37,733 nucleotides of DNA from Anaerolineales bacterium (GTDB lineage: Bacteria; Chloroflexota; Anaerolineae; Anaerolineales; Villigracilaceae). A program made the translations under genes and the position numbers. The notes beneath the pieces were generated by a model. It ran no database searches. It saw nothing but the letters and a program-made list of their open reading frames with translations, and had not been told where the DNA came from. The stretch lies in assembly GCA_016789345.1 (NCBI GenBank), contig JAEURG010000251.1, positions 1 to 37,733 on the forward strand. The letters are read 5' to 3'. Shown here piece after piece: positions 8,706 to 17,202 of the stretch. Positions within the stretch are counted from its first letter, which is position 1. Every line of letters begins with the position of its first letter.

Positions 8706-10223
8706 TTATTTTCTTAAATCATACAAAACATATCCATCACCCTCAATTGCAATGGGATATGAATCTAAAATCTTTTTCAAATCAGGTTGTTTCTCTAATT
8801 GACCAAACGCTGTCACCAAAAAATAATCCATGCCAGCAGTGATGTCGTCAAACTTGGCGGCATTGTCTTTATCAGGGTTGCGGGTGGCGCTCAGTTCTGT
8901 TGCAAGGGGCCATAAATTCACTTTGCGCCAGCCGTACATCATCAAGCGATAGCCGTAATCTTGAGTCAAAGCAATCACTTTTGCATTGGCTGGAATCGCT
9001 TCGCCAACGCTTTGCCAATAAGCAGGTTCGTGACGAAAACTTTCAGCAACCAAAACTGACCGTGAGACATACGATTGAAAGCCAATAATTCCAACCACCA
9101 ATGCTATAAAGCCAACGCGTCTGACTAAGTTTTGACTTGATACAAATTCCACTAGTGGATTTAACACTACAGCCAATCCAAGCGCAATGATAGGTATTAA
9201 TTGAATATGGTAATAACTATGTGTGTACATTTGAAAAGGCAGAGTTAAACCGTAAAGCAAATATCCAATCCACAAACTAATCAATAACCATCTCATTCTC
9301 GGCGGAGCAATCAATGCGCCTGCAATGCTGAGGAATAAAATCGTCTGACCAAATAAAATGCCGAGAAATGCTAACCATTTAGTATAAAAATCTGTACTAG
9401 TGATTAAGTTAATTAATGCCACTGTCCATGAGAAGAAATATTCAGTGGAGCGGCCTTGATTGAGCAAGACATAATAAAGAAGCGCGGGCAATACCATAGT
9501 CACAACCATCGCCCAAACTTGTTTTGATTTATAAAAATCTTTTCCAAGCGTAAATAAAACCAAAGCAATCGCCGCCGCGCCTACAAAAAAGGCGATGACA
9601 ATTTTTACAAATGTTGCGAAGCCAAGAAAGATACCTGCAAGGATTGCAAATTTCCATTCTGACCTCACCCCTAACCCCTCTCCTGAGAGGAGAGGGGAAT
9701 TTGACTCACTCCATCTATATAAAAAATAAATTCCAATTACAAATGCAGATGTCATCAATGGGTCAGGCTGGAAACTTCGACTGGCTTGCACTGAAAATGG
9801 TAAAACAAAATAAAATGCTAAAGCAATTAATGCAGACCAAGGTGATACGACACGTTTCATTAAATCAAATAGTGCGATGCCTGCAATTAACCAAAATATC
9901 GTTAACCAAACACGAGCGACAGCAATATTTTCTCCACCTGTTATCAAATAACTATAAGCAACAATTGATTCAATCACGGGTGGTTCATATTTCCCAACTG
10001 AATCTGAAAAAGATTTTGAAAGAATTTTTTGTTCATCCGTTGCAGAAGGTAAAACGGAATAATAAATTTGACGTGCCACCAATGAATTGCGTAATTGACG
10101 TGATGGTTGAAAATCTAATGGTTCATCAGTAATGTCAATGAGTCGTAAGAGTCCACCTAAAGATAGAAGAAGGATGAGGGTCAAAAACCAAGTTGAAAGT
10201 CGAGAGAGAAGCGGGGTTTTCAT
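8706..10223 (-). CDS. GT-C (GT39/ArnT-like) glycosyltransferase with an in-frame repeat insertion
   Basis: A 505-residue polytopic paralogue of the protein at 6178. The first loop reads EPLDFQPSRQ, the second conserved block is ASRSFQPDPLM, and the C-terminal soluble tail contains ALTQDYGYRLMMYGWR. The expected role is polyprenyl-phosphate-sugar-dependent transfer on the outer membrane face. Where the paralogue has WSE-KQTY-KFAI, this protein has WSE, 17 residues, then KFAI. The additional 13 or so residues are encoded by a palindromic repeat (9667-9702) that keeps the frame. The insertion lies in a loop between two helices, which may explain why it is tolerated. The TGA of the upstream DUF115 gene overlaps its ATG. 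Confidence 0.77.
   Translation of the reverse strand: MKTPLLSRLSTWFLTLILLLSLGGLLRLIDITDEPLDFQPSRQLRNSLVARQIYYSVLPSATDEQKILSKSFSDSVGKYEPPVIESIVAYSYLITGGENIAVARVWLTIFWLIAGIALFDLMKRVVSPWSALIALAFYFVLPFSVQASRSFQPDPLMTSAFVIGIYFLYRWSESNSPLLSGEGLGVRSEWKFAILAGIFLGFATFVKIVIAFFVGAAAIALVLFTLGKDFYKSKQVWAMVVTMVLPALLYYVLLNQGRSTEYFFSWTVALINLITSTDFYTKWLAFLGILFGQTILFLSIAGALIAPPRMRWLLISLWIGYLLYGLTLPFQMYTHSYYHIQLIPIIALGLAVVLNPLVEFVSSQNLVRRVGFIALVVGIIGFQSYVSRSVLVAESFRHEPAYWQSVGEAIPANAKVIALTQDYGYRLMMYGWRKVNLWPLATELSATRNPDKDNAAKFDDITAGMDYFLVTAFGQLEKQPDLKKILDSYPIAIEGDGYVLYDLRK
9667..9702. repeat. Palindromic repeat inside the GT-C coding sequence
   Basis: CCCCTCTCCT (9675-9684) and AGGAGAGGGG (9688-9697) form a perfect 10-base stem with a 3-base loop, preceded by ACCCCTAA. 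On the coding strand it specifies SPLLSGEGLGVRSE without breaking the frame. Confidence 0.8.
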
Positions 10224-11038
10224 CAGAATAAAGAATTGTAGTCCACTTTCGGGAAGACCGTTAATTTTCCGCCAACAGTTGCATCTAAAATTTTACGATT
10301 ATTTTTTTGAAAAAAATCGCGCGCCATGATGTAACCAATTTCGGATGTATCCAAATCGGGTAGTTGCCATTTGGTACCTTTGCCAAAATAATTTGGCATG
10401 AAATGATTCGGGTCATCGCCTTGTGATGTGACCGTTTTATTCGCTTCACCCTTTGACGTGAAGTTGTGGTCTACACCGATTAAGATAACTTGGCTGATGC
10501 CCATGTGATACGCAAGTTGAAGCGCAACAGTTGTAACGGTTGCGCCTTCCCACACGCGACCTGTAACATTTGGTGAAATTTTTTTTCCTGTGTAACTTGT
10601 GTAAAGAAAAGTTGGAATGTTTGAAAGTTCTAAGGTTGGCGAAAAAAAATGATGCGAACGCCATGACAAAAATTTGGGCATGTTGAGTGAAGCAATATCA
10701 TTTGCAAATTGTTCAATGACAAGATTATTGATAGAAACAAAATATGTGGTTTCAAATCCCATTTCGGGAAAAGCAATATAAATGCGATTCATGCCAAATG
10801 TGATTTCATTTTTTAATTTTGTTAAATCAGTTTGTTTAAGTGAAGGTCCATTACCAATAATGAAAGCACGTTTGCCTTTATGAATATCTTTGAGTTGATT
10901 TAATCTTTTTATACTTTCACGTCGCCACGGATGTAAATAAGCATTTGGCAGTTCTGGTAAGCGGCGAATCGCATCATTGGTTTGGCGAGCGAACTCCCAA
11001 ACAGGTGAGGGGATAATATTTTTTAGGGTTTGTTTCAT
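10223..11038 (-). CDS. DUF115/Maf-like protein, candidate nonulosonate (sialyltransferase-like) glycosyltransferase
   Basis: A 271-residue soluble protein. Residues 57-67 read RAFIIGNGPSL, and TFGMNRIY follows at about 80-87. Later blocks are GATVTTVALQLAYHMG (165-180) and VILIGVDHNF (184-193). This GNGPSL...N...GVDH pattern is that of the MAF_flag10/DUF115 family. Flagellar Maf proteins of that family are implicated in transferring pseudaminic or legionaminic acid to flagellin, and GT42 sialyltransferases share the GNGPSL opening. A NeuB homologue and two CMP-sugar synthetases lie in the same locus, so transfer of a CMP-activated nonulosonic acid is a reasonable inference. The activity is not shown by sequence alone. 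Confidence 0.62.
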   Translation of the reverse strand: MKQTLKNIIPSPVWEFARQTNDAIRRLPELPNAYLHPWRRESIKRLNQLKDIHKGKRAFIIGNGPSLKQTDLTKLKNEITFGMNRIYIAFPEMGFETTYFVSINNLVIEQFANDIASLNMPKFLSWRSHHFFSPTLELSNIPTFLYTSYTGKKISPNVTGRVWEGATVTTVALQLAYHMGISQVILIGVDHNFTSKGEANKTVTSQGDDPNHFMPNYFGKGTKWQLPDLDTSEIGYIMARDFFQKNNRKILDATVGGKLTVFPKVDYNSLF

Positions 11039-11080
11039 GGGTATATTGTATCAATCGCCGAGGACGGCAATTGAAGCAAA

Positions 11081-11464
11081 CTAAGATTCTTTGAAAAAAT
11101 ATTTCTTGAGTGGAATCACGTTGAATAAAATCAAAACATCAAATACTAAAGATAATAGATAAAGAAATTCAGGGTAGCCCGTGAAAGTTAGACCGATATT
11201 CACAAGCGTAATGATGATGAGCGTGAAGTATATCCATTTTTCTCTTTGTTCAAGCAATTTGGCACAAGCCAGTAACACCAAAACATTAATGACGAAGAAA
11301 AATGCAACTAATGCAGAAGAAATCGTGTTCCCTACTAAAATCATTTCATAAACAAATAAAATACCAATCACTATCCACACAATGGCGTTGATTGTAAAAA
11401 GAAACCGCGCGTATTTTTTTCTTCGGGAGGTATATTCTTGCGAGCGTTTTTTTGATGTTTTCAT
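11081..11464 (-). CDS. Small membrane protein, function unknown
   Basis: A 127-residue protein with a basic, hydrophilic N-terminus (about residues 1-20, rich in Lys and Arg) and four predicted hydrophobic helices at about 22-42, 49-70, 76-95 and 100-118, ending KKYFFKES. I recognise no family. Its ATG overlaps the TGA of the upstream SDR gene by four bases, so it is probably translated together with it. The position among glycan genes suggests a membrane accessory role, but nothing in the sequence supports a specific one. Confidence 0.6.
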   Translation of the reverse strand: MKTSKKRSQEYTSRRKKYARFLFTINAIVWIVIGILFVYEMILVGNTISSALVAFFFVINVLVLLACAKLLEQREKWIYFTLIIITLVNIGLTFTGYPEFLYLLSLVFDVLILFNVIPLKKYFFKES

Positions 11465-12222
11465 TCTGTACTTAATCTCGCCGTTGCGCCGCCATCCACA
11501 ATCATGGCTTGACCTGTCATAAAAGAGGATTGTTCATTATCTGCTAAAAAGTAAATTGCTTTGGCAATTTCTTCTGGTGTGCCAACTTTTCCGTTGACAG
11601 TTTTCTTTGCCAAATTATCTAATCGCTCTTGCATATTACCACTGCCAACATGCCCTCTGCTTAATCCAGCACGCAACATAGGGGTATCCACTGCACCGGG
11701 CAAAATTGCATTCACACGAATATTGTCAGGGGCAAATTCAATTGCCATAGCGCGAGTCAATGCCAACAACCCACCTTTAGATGCGGCATACGCAGCAATA
11801 TTTGCAGATGTCTGCACGGCATGAACGGAAGAGACATTTACAATCGCGCCTCCGTTATTTGACTTTAACAATGAGTGGGCGAGTTTGACAGCCAAAAACA
11901 CCGAGCGCAGATTCGCCGCCATCACGGCATCCCATTCTTCGACTGTTGTTTCAATTAATGGTTTGGCTACTTGTAAAGCGGCATTATTCACTAAAGCATC
12001 TAACGATTTTGTGAAACCTTTTGCTTTTTCAAAAATGGTTTCCATATCTTCTGGGCGAGCAATGTCAGATTGAATGAATAACCCATTTTCAGGAAAATGA
12101 CTGCCGAAATTATTTCTATCTACGCCAATCACTTGCCAACCTTGCGAAGAAAATAAATTTACGGTTGCACGTCCAATACCGCCAGCCGCGCCTGTGATAA
12201 GAATAGTTTTATTTTGAGTCAT
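11461..12222 (-). CDS. SDR-family NAD(P)-dependent oxidoreductase
   Basis: A classical 253-residue short-chain dehydrogenase/reductase. The Rossmann glycine motif is TGAAGGIG at residues 10-17. An Asp at the end of strand 2 (VDRNN) suggests NAD(H) preference. NNAAL, the catalytic serine in NVSSVHAV and the YAASK catalytic pair (about 153-157) are all present, and the C-terminus has the usual MIVDGG strand. It follows a 2-hydroxyacid dehydrogenase (14-base overlap with that gene's start region) and precedes the small membrane protein. In this setting it may oxidise or reduce a sugar intermediate; the substrate is not identifiable. Confidence 0.82.
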   Translation of the reverse strand: MTQNKTILITGAAGGIGRATVNLFSSQGWQVIGVDRNNFGSHFPENGLFIQSDIARPEDMETIFEKAKGFTKSLDALVNNAALQVAKPLIETTVEEWDAVMAANLRSVFLAVKLAHSLLKSNNGGAIVNVSSVHAVQTSANIAAYAASKGGLLALTRAMAIEFAPDNIRVNAILPGAVDTPMLRAGLSRGHVGSGNMQERLDNLAKKTVNGKVGTPEEIAKAIYFLADNEQSSFMTGQAMIVDGGATARLSTE

Positions 12223-13159
12223 ACTTTATTCCCAAGCCTTCCACCAAATTCTTAATCGTACTCCAATGCACACGCTCCCACGCGGCTGGACTCGAATTTG
12301 AGTTATGCGGAGCCAACATGACGTTATCCATTTTCAGTAATGGACTATCTTTCGGAAGCGGTTCATATTCAAAGACATCAAGAGCCGCGCCTCCGATTTG
12401 CTTCGAGTTGAGTGCTGAAATCAAATCTTTTTCTTTAACGATAGGTCCGCGCGCCGTGTTGACTAAGACAGCAGTAGGTTTCATTAAAGCAAACGTATCA
12501 GAATTCATTAGATGATGCGATGTCGAATTAAGGTCACAGTTAATAGAAACAAAATCAGATTGGCGCAATAAAGAAGCGAGGTCTGTCATTTCAATTCCAG
12601 TTTCGGAAATAAATACATGGTCAATATCAATAATATCTGTTCCTAAAACTTTCATACCGAAAGCCTTAGCACGGCGAGTCACTGCTTTACCAATATTGCC
12701 AACGCCAATAATTCCTAACGTGCATTCGCTTAATGCTTTACCTGATATTTTTTCCCACTTGCCATTCTTCATCTCTTTATCCATCCACGGAGTTCTTCTT
12801 GCAAAAGCAAGCATGTAACTAAGCACCGTATCTGCAACTGGTGTGGTGAAAGCGTTTTGTGTACGACACAATTTGACATTAAATTGTGCACAAGCATTTG
12901 CATCAATAGAATCAACACCCGTACCCCATTTTGAAATCACTTTCAATCGTGGAGCACAAGCCTCAATAATTTTTGCTGTATATCTATCATCACCACAAAT
13001 TGTGCCATCAAATTGCCCAGCATACTTTAGCAAATCTTCTTCTTCCATCCTTTCTTGCACATCTGGCACAATTAACTCAATTTCATATTTTGCAAATTCA
13101 GGTTTGAATCTGTCTAAAAATGGAATCATGTAAGGAGCGGTCATCAATACAGTTGGCAT
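12209..13159 (-). CDS. D-isomer-specific 2-hydroxyacid dehydrogenase (phosphoglycerate dehydrogenase-like)
   Basis: A two-domain NAD-dependent dehydrogenase of about 316 residues. Substrate-domain motif WGTGVDSID is followed by the nucleotide-binding LGIIGVGNIGKAV at about residues 147-159. The catalytic region has VNTARGPIVKEKDL, then DVFEYEP, then the histidine in APHNSNSSP; many relatives have HIAG or HTA there. The open frame reaches a TTG at 13171, but the ATG at 13159 lies two bases after the upstream stop and gives a normal N-terminus. With the neighbouring SDR and cytidylyltransferase it may belong to a route to an acidic sugar; that grouping is inference. A serine-pathway role is less likely here. 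Confidence 0.8.
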   Translation of the reverse strand: MPTVLMTAPYMIPFLDRFKPEFAKYEIELIVPDVQERMEEEDLLKYAGQFDGTICGDDRYTAKIIEACAPRLKVISKWGTGVDSIDANACAQFNVKLCRTQNAFTTPVADTVLSYMLAFARRTPWMDKEMKNGKWEKISGKALSECTLGIIGVGNIGKAVTRRAKAFGMKVLGTDIIDIDHVFISETGIEMTDLASLLRQSDFVSINCDLNSTSHHLMNSDTFALMKPTAVLVNTARGPIVKEKDLISALNSKQIGGAALDVFEYEPLPKDSPLLKMDNVMLAPHNSNSSPAAWERVHWSTIKNLVEGLGIKYDSK

Positions 13160-13161
13160 TC

Positions 13162-15192
13162 TTATTCGCAAACTTTCTTTTGAATAAAATCTATAACTTC
13201 TTGATTAAGAGTTTCTTGTTCTATAAAATTTCGCATAACGGCACATGTTTGTAAACTTAATTGTTTATTTAACGCAACCAATTTCAGAGTTGAGCGCATT
13301 TTTTCAACATTCCCTTGCACAGCATAAGCTTGTAGAAAAGGCATCCACTCCAAAGCATCTTCGGGATAATATCCTTTATCAAGTGCTTCTTTTAACAAAA
13401 TAGGAATTTGCTCCCACTCGCCACGCTGACGTGCCAAATCTGCTTTTTGATAATAATAGCACCAACCACGTTCGGGTTCTTCACCAAATACATCACTCGG
13501 CACAGGCGGAGATTCTGTTTCCGCGACAAGCACATTTTCAAGTTTAGAATGAGGCGCAATCAAAACCAATCTATCTGCATCGTTTGGAGATAGTTCAGGC
13601 GCATCACCATTAATAAATCGCACGCATCCATTTGGGCTGGATTGAATCATCACCAACACATTTCCAAAATCACGTTCTAAATAATTTCCACGTCGCAATG
13701 GTGTTTCTGTGCCACCATCGGTCGTAATTTGATTGATAACATCACGTGTTAGTACGGCGGCTGGTAATTTAATTTCAACAGGATTCGTACTTTGCTTTTC
13801 AGGATAATAAATAAAATTTGCAGGTCCCCAAATAAAATAATCTTCACTCAAACCCGATTGCGGATAAGACGCAATTAAAGTAACGCCTTCTTTTATAATC
13901 GGCGCACGCCATGAAACTTGCCACCAAAAATTTCGAGTTGCTTCAGTTTCATTTACATAACGCATTGTGTTGCCATAATGCGTCAGAATTGCAATCGCAA
14001 CAAATATACTCAACACAGTTTTTTGAATATTGCGTTGAGAAATATTTTCAAATAACAACACCAACAACATCACTGCACCAACCGATGCAATTAACGAATA
14101 TCTTGAATACTCTGGTAATGTAACATGGCGATTTACAAGAATCACGGGGATTAATCCACCTGCAATACTTAATAACGCGATGATTAAAGTTTCGCGCTTC
14201 AGTTCTGATGTATTACTTGTTTCTGCTTCGGATTCATTTTCTCTCACCCAACGCATGATAAACCATAAAATTGCAATTGCTAACAATGCTAACGCAATGG
14301 CATTCAACATATCTTTTAATCGCATTGGAAATGCGATTTGATACATTGGCAAATTCCATGCGACCAAAATAACTGTGAAAAAATCTTGAATGAGATAATT
14401 CAGCCACCACAAAATAATAATTGGGTTAGAAAATGCTTGTGAAACTTGTAAGCCAATATCTGTTGCTTGGCGTTCTGACTCGAAAAAGAATAATCGCCAA
14501 GTAAGAAAGCCACCTGCAATTAATAAAAACGGCAAACTAATTTTCACAAAATCAAATAATTTGACACGCAAATTTTCAGATTGCGTTCTCCAAATCAAAA
14601 TGAAGACACATGCAAAGCGGAATAATTCAATTCCAATAAAATATTCCATTTGACTTAAATATCCCCAACCTGTAAGAATAGATGCAAGGATAAATAAAAT
14701 CCTTTTTGTTCTATCAGTTGTCAAAATAGATTTAACTGTCAATGCGACAGAAAGCAATGCGAGAAATAAACCTAATATATGAGATTGATAGTCAATAGCG
14801 TTGGGTTGTGAGAGAAAGCCCGGATAAATTGTAAAAAGTAATCCAGTGATAAGTGCAAAGAAATTCCGCTTTTCCCATAACATTCGCATTGTCCAAAATA
14901 AACAAATCCCGCCGAGTACACGAAATATAAATGCAGTGATGTGATAAGGCAATACATTGAATCCAAATAAAGAAAACAACGGAATCATTGCATAAGCACG
15001 TCCAGGGCGGTCAATGGCAAAAATTTCGTGAAAGAAACTTGGGTCTTTGACTTGCATATCGTACATCAAATACCAATCGTCGTTGAGATACCCCAAATCT
15101 TTGACCAAAGGCAAATAGGCAATGGCTGAAATGATGAGAATCAGAAGAACGCCTAGCCGAAATTCCCCAAGTTTATTTTTAAGACTTTGCAT
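13162..15192 (-). CDS. Large membrane protein with GT-C-like topology and a soluble C-terminal helical domain
   Basis: A 676-residue protein. Residues 15-435 hold about 11-12 hydrophobic helices. The first external loop contains GYLNDDWYLM, an Asp-Asp pair as in many GT-C enzymes, followed by RPGRAYAMIP. From about residue 440 it is soluble, ending in helical pairs around EQIPILLKEALDKGYYPEDA and LQAYAVQGNVEKM that resemble TPR-type repeats. A polyprenyl-linked sugar transferase role is plausible. The C-terminal domain may bind a partner or acceptor. The TAA lies just before the ATG of the dehydrogenase downstream, and the gene start overlaps the end of the cytidylyltransferase gene upstream by 14 bases. 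Confidence 0.6.
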   Translation of the reverse strand: MQSLKNKLGEFRLGVLLILIISAIAYLPLVKDLGYLNDDWYLMYDMQVKDPSFFHEIFAIDRPGRAYAMIPLFSLFGFNVLPYHITAFIFRVLGGICLFWTMRMLWEKRNFFALITGLLFTIYPGFLSQPNAIDYQSHILGLFLALLSVALTVKSILTTDRTKRILFILASILTGWGYLSQMEYFIGIELFRFACVFILIWRTQSENLRVKLFDFVKISLPFLLIAGGFLTWRLFFFESERQATDIGLQVSQAFSNPIIILWWLNYLIQDFFTVILVAWNLPMYQIAFPMRLKDMLNAIALALLAIAILWFIMRWVRENESEAETSNTSELKRETLIIALLSIAGGLIPVILVNRHVTLPEYSRYSLIASVGAVMLLVLLFENISQRNIQKTVLSIFVAIAILTHYGNTMRYVNETEATRNFWWQVSWRAPIIKEGVTLIASYPQSGLSEDYFIWGPANFIYYPEKQSTNPVEIKLPAAVLTRDVINQITTDGGTETPLRRGNYLERDFGNVLVMIQSSPNGCVRFINGDAPELSPNDADRLVLIAPHSKLENVLVAETESPPVPSDVFGEEPERGWCYYYQKADLARQRGEWEQIPILLKEALDKGYYPEDALEWMPFLQAYAVQGNVEKMRSTLKLVALNKQLSLQTCAVMRNFIEQETLNQEVIDFIQKKVCE

Positions 15193-15850
15193 TTTTTCTT
15201 CTCATCAAAAAATCTGTGATTTCAAAATCAAGTTCTTCGTCAATATCCCATGCTTCGTCTGCATCAATTTCGAACATCAGAGGCGAATCTCCAATGCGGT
15301 GTTTTTTGCGTTCTAAGTTTTCGCGGGTGAAAATGTATAAACATGAATTTTCTTCATAGACTGGCGGTAAATCTTGCGTTTGGATTAATTCTAACGGATT
15401 GTGATTAATGGCTTTGCCATCTTGAAAATATAATCTGGTTTGTAAACGTGTGACGGAAAATAAAGAATCGTATTTGGGATATTCAGCAAAAAACTTTTTT
15501 ATACTGTTTGAAATTGTTTCAGATTTCAATAATGGATTCGTGGAATGTGTTTGTAAATAAAAATCTGCTTTTACTTGAGCAGTATCATGCAAAAGAATAT
15601 CGTTCATGGGAACATCGTCAGCGAGGAGGTGGCTGGGGCGGTGAATCAATTTCACATCAGGAAAGAGGCGTGGCACTTCATCTAAGATGGGTTTTGAATC
15701 GGTATCTATAATTATCGAATCAATTTCAGGAACTTTAATTAAAGTTTCGATGATGTGATGAAAAAGTGGTTTGCCAGCCAGCGAGCGATAATTTTTGCCA
15801 GGCACGCGCTGGCTGTGATGGCGCATGGGCACAAGGGCGGCGAGTTTCAT
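15179..15850 (-). CDS. Acylneuraminate cytidylyltransferase family protein (CMP-sugar synthetase)
   Basis: A 223-residue nucleotidyltransferase that should activate a 2-keto-3-deoxy or nonulosonic sugar with CTP. The N-terminal loop reads LVPMRHHSQRVPGKNYR, a variant of the usual IPARGGSKGIPGKN, keeping the R...R..GKN framework. LQTHSTNPLLK replaces the common LQPTSPLR block, and ENSCLYIF and DADEAWDID correspond to the conserved C-terminal sugar- and metal-binding parts. It is clearly different from the second synthetase in this window (26048), so a second acidic sugar, or a second specificity, is likely. The substrate is not identifiable from sequence. It overlaps the start of the downstream membrane protein. 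Confidence 0.8.
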   Translation of the reverse strand: MKLAALVPMRHHSQRVPGKNYRSLAGKPLFHHIIETLIKVPEIDSIIIDTDSKPILDEVPRLFPDVKLIHRPSHLLADDVPMNDILLHDTAQVKADFYLQTHSTNPLLKSETISNSIKKFFAEYPKYDSLFSVTRLQTRLYFQDGKAINHNPLELIQTQDLPPVYEENSCLYIFTRENLERKKHRIGDSPLMFEIDADEAWDIDEELDFEITDFLMRRKNAKS

Positions 15851-15862
15851 GCTTTTATTTTA

Positions 15863-16693
15863 TTACAGATTCAAACTCATTTGCCATTGTGAAATGTTTT
15901 CACGTTGCATGCCCACTTGTTCAAAAATGAAAGACATTTCTTCTGGAAAAATTGCTGGCACATGCCAAATTTTATTTTGAAATTTTTTGAATAAAGTTTT
16001 TATCATCACATTACTTAAGCCTGCGCCACGTGAACGCGATTTTACTAAGACAGACCAAATCACAACATCATTTGCATCGGGGTTGCTAATTAAACAATAG
16101 GCATCATTGAGTTTGAACGCACGCGATGGCGGTGTGTGTTGCATCATGGTTGTGCCTGAAAGTTGCCACGGCAAATCTTTTAGTCCGTGATATGTTACGA
16201 GACGCGCCAATTCACGAATATCAATTTCTTTTAATTCTTCATTTGATTCAACTTGCGGATTTTCAAGTTTATAACCAACCAGCCTGCGAACCTTTTTGAA
16301 TCCGACTTTTTCATATAACTTGACGCCCGCTGTATTTTGTTCGATGACTTCGAGAATCATTTCTTTATCTTGACGTTCTTTCGCTTCTTCAATTAATTTG
16401 TGCATGGTTTGTGTGCCCAAGCTTTGATTTCTCCCCTCAGACAAAATGCCCATCGCCGCGAGGCGACTCGTCCAACCGCGACGTGCGATTAATGCAATGC
16501 CGATTGGTTGATCTTCTTTCATCATGACTCGGCTTGAGGTTAAATCAATACTGTCGCGTTTAAGCATCGTGAGCAATGCTGACTCTGTAATGTTTATCGG
16601 CACAAAGTAGCCTTCAAAGCTGCGAGTCATTAAATCGGCAAGAATGGGGATGGTGAAGTCGGAGGCGGGGGTGAGTTGAAGGGAATAGGTCAT
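15863..16693 (-). CDS. GNAT-family N-acetyltransferase, probably tandem-domain
   Basis: A 276-residue protein. The first GNAT domain (about 1-150) contains IGIALIARRG, then the acetyl-CoA region GILSEGRNQSLGTQTM and the terminal strand VKLYEKVGFKKV. The second half (about 175-276) has a similar layout with RSRGAGLSNVMIKTLFKKF and FEQVGMQREN, so it looks like a degenerate second GNAT unit. Family and acetyl-CoA binding are clear from these blocks; the acceptor is unknown. It may acetylate an amino sugar of the glycan. The start codon lies within an AGTGAATAGG repeat flank. Confidence 0.72.
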   Translation of the reverse strand: MTYSLQLTPASDFTIPILADLMTRSFEGYFVPINITESALLTMLKRDSIDLTSSRVMMKEDQPIGIALIARRGWTSRLAAMGILSEGRNQSLGTQTMHKLIEEAKERQDKEMILEVIEQNTAGVKLYEKVGFKKVRRLVGYKLENPQVESNEELKEIDIRELARLVTYHGLKDLPWQLSGTTMMQHTPPSRAFKLNDAYCLISNPDANDVVIWSVLVKSRSRGAGLSNVMIKTLFKKFQNKIWHVPAIFPEEMSFIFEQVGMQRENISQWQMSLNL

Positions 16694-16703
16694 AGTGAAT
16701 AGG
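16692..16703. repeat. Left flank of a 12-base inverted repeat around the four-helix-bundle gene
   Basis: ATAGTGAATAGG here is the exact inverse of CCTATTCACTAT at 17203-17214. Together they enclose the gene at 16718-17194. Confidence 0.6.
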
Positions 16704-16717
16704 GAATGGTCAATAGG

Positions 16718-17194
16718 TTAGGAGTCTTCGGGTGGACTTTGATTCGCACTGTCTTCAATAAAGTACTCAGACGATGATTCTCGAATTGCGTAATTTGCTC
16801 CAGGTTCTTTCTCGCCACGTTTTGAACGCTTTAGATAAGCAATATAGCCGTTTATGATTCTGATTAGTTCCTCTATCTGATTCTTCAAGCGATTGAACAA
16901 TTCATCAGGAATATATTGTAAATCATGTGCAAGAACAAGATGAGTATAAGTTTCTGTTAAAGAACCTCTGGCAATATAGCAAAAACGAACATTATCTTGA
17001 TAATAAAATCTTCCGTGACCTTCGGCGATATTCGCAGGAACACTATGTACAGAACGCCGAATCTGTTGATTTAAGTGCCATTTCTCATCAGCAGGTAATA
17101 AAGGCAGGACTTCTTTGTAAATAACCAAAACAAATGCTCTTGACTTCTTCCAAGCCTCTAAAGTTTCTAGTCCTTGAATATTATCAACACTCAT
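16718..17194 (-). CDS. Four-helix-bundle protein (23S rRNA intervening-sequence protein family)
   Basis: A 158-residue protein matching the S23/IVP family. The N-terminal LEAWKKSRAFVLVIYK is the characteristic first helix. The next block, IRRSVHSVPANIAEGHGR, is the family signature, followed by a tyrosine-rich stretch and the fourth helix ending in YIAYLKRSKRG. Members occur inside 23S rRNA intervening sequences and also as stand-alone genes; their molecular role is not established. An additional acidic tail follows from residue 130. The ATG has a GGAG-containing leader about ten bases upstream. The gene is flanked by a perfect 12-base inverted repeat (16692-16703 and 17203-17214), which suggests it may have moved as a unit. 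Confidence 0.85.
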   Translation of the reverse strand: MSVDNIQGLETLEAWKKSRAFVLVIYKEVLPLLPADEKWHLNQQIRRSVHSVPANIAEGHGRFYYQDNVRFCYIARGSLTETYTHLVLAHDLQYIPDELFNRLKNQIEELIRIINGYIAYLKRSKRGEKEPGANYAIRESSSEYFIEDSANQSPPEDS

Positions 17195-17202
17195 CCTGTT
17201 CT

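Noticed and set aside
9611..10132. Long plus-strand frame opposite the GT-C gene
   Set aside because: Antisense to a well-supported membrane protein; its translation is low-complexity and without motifs.
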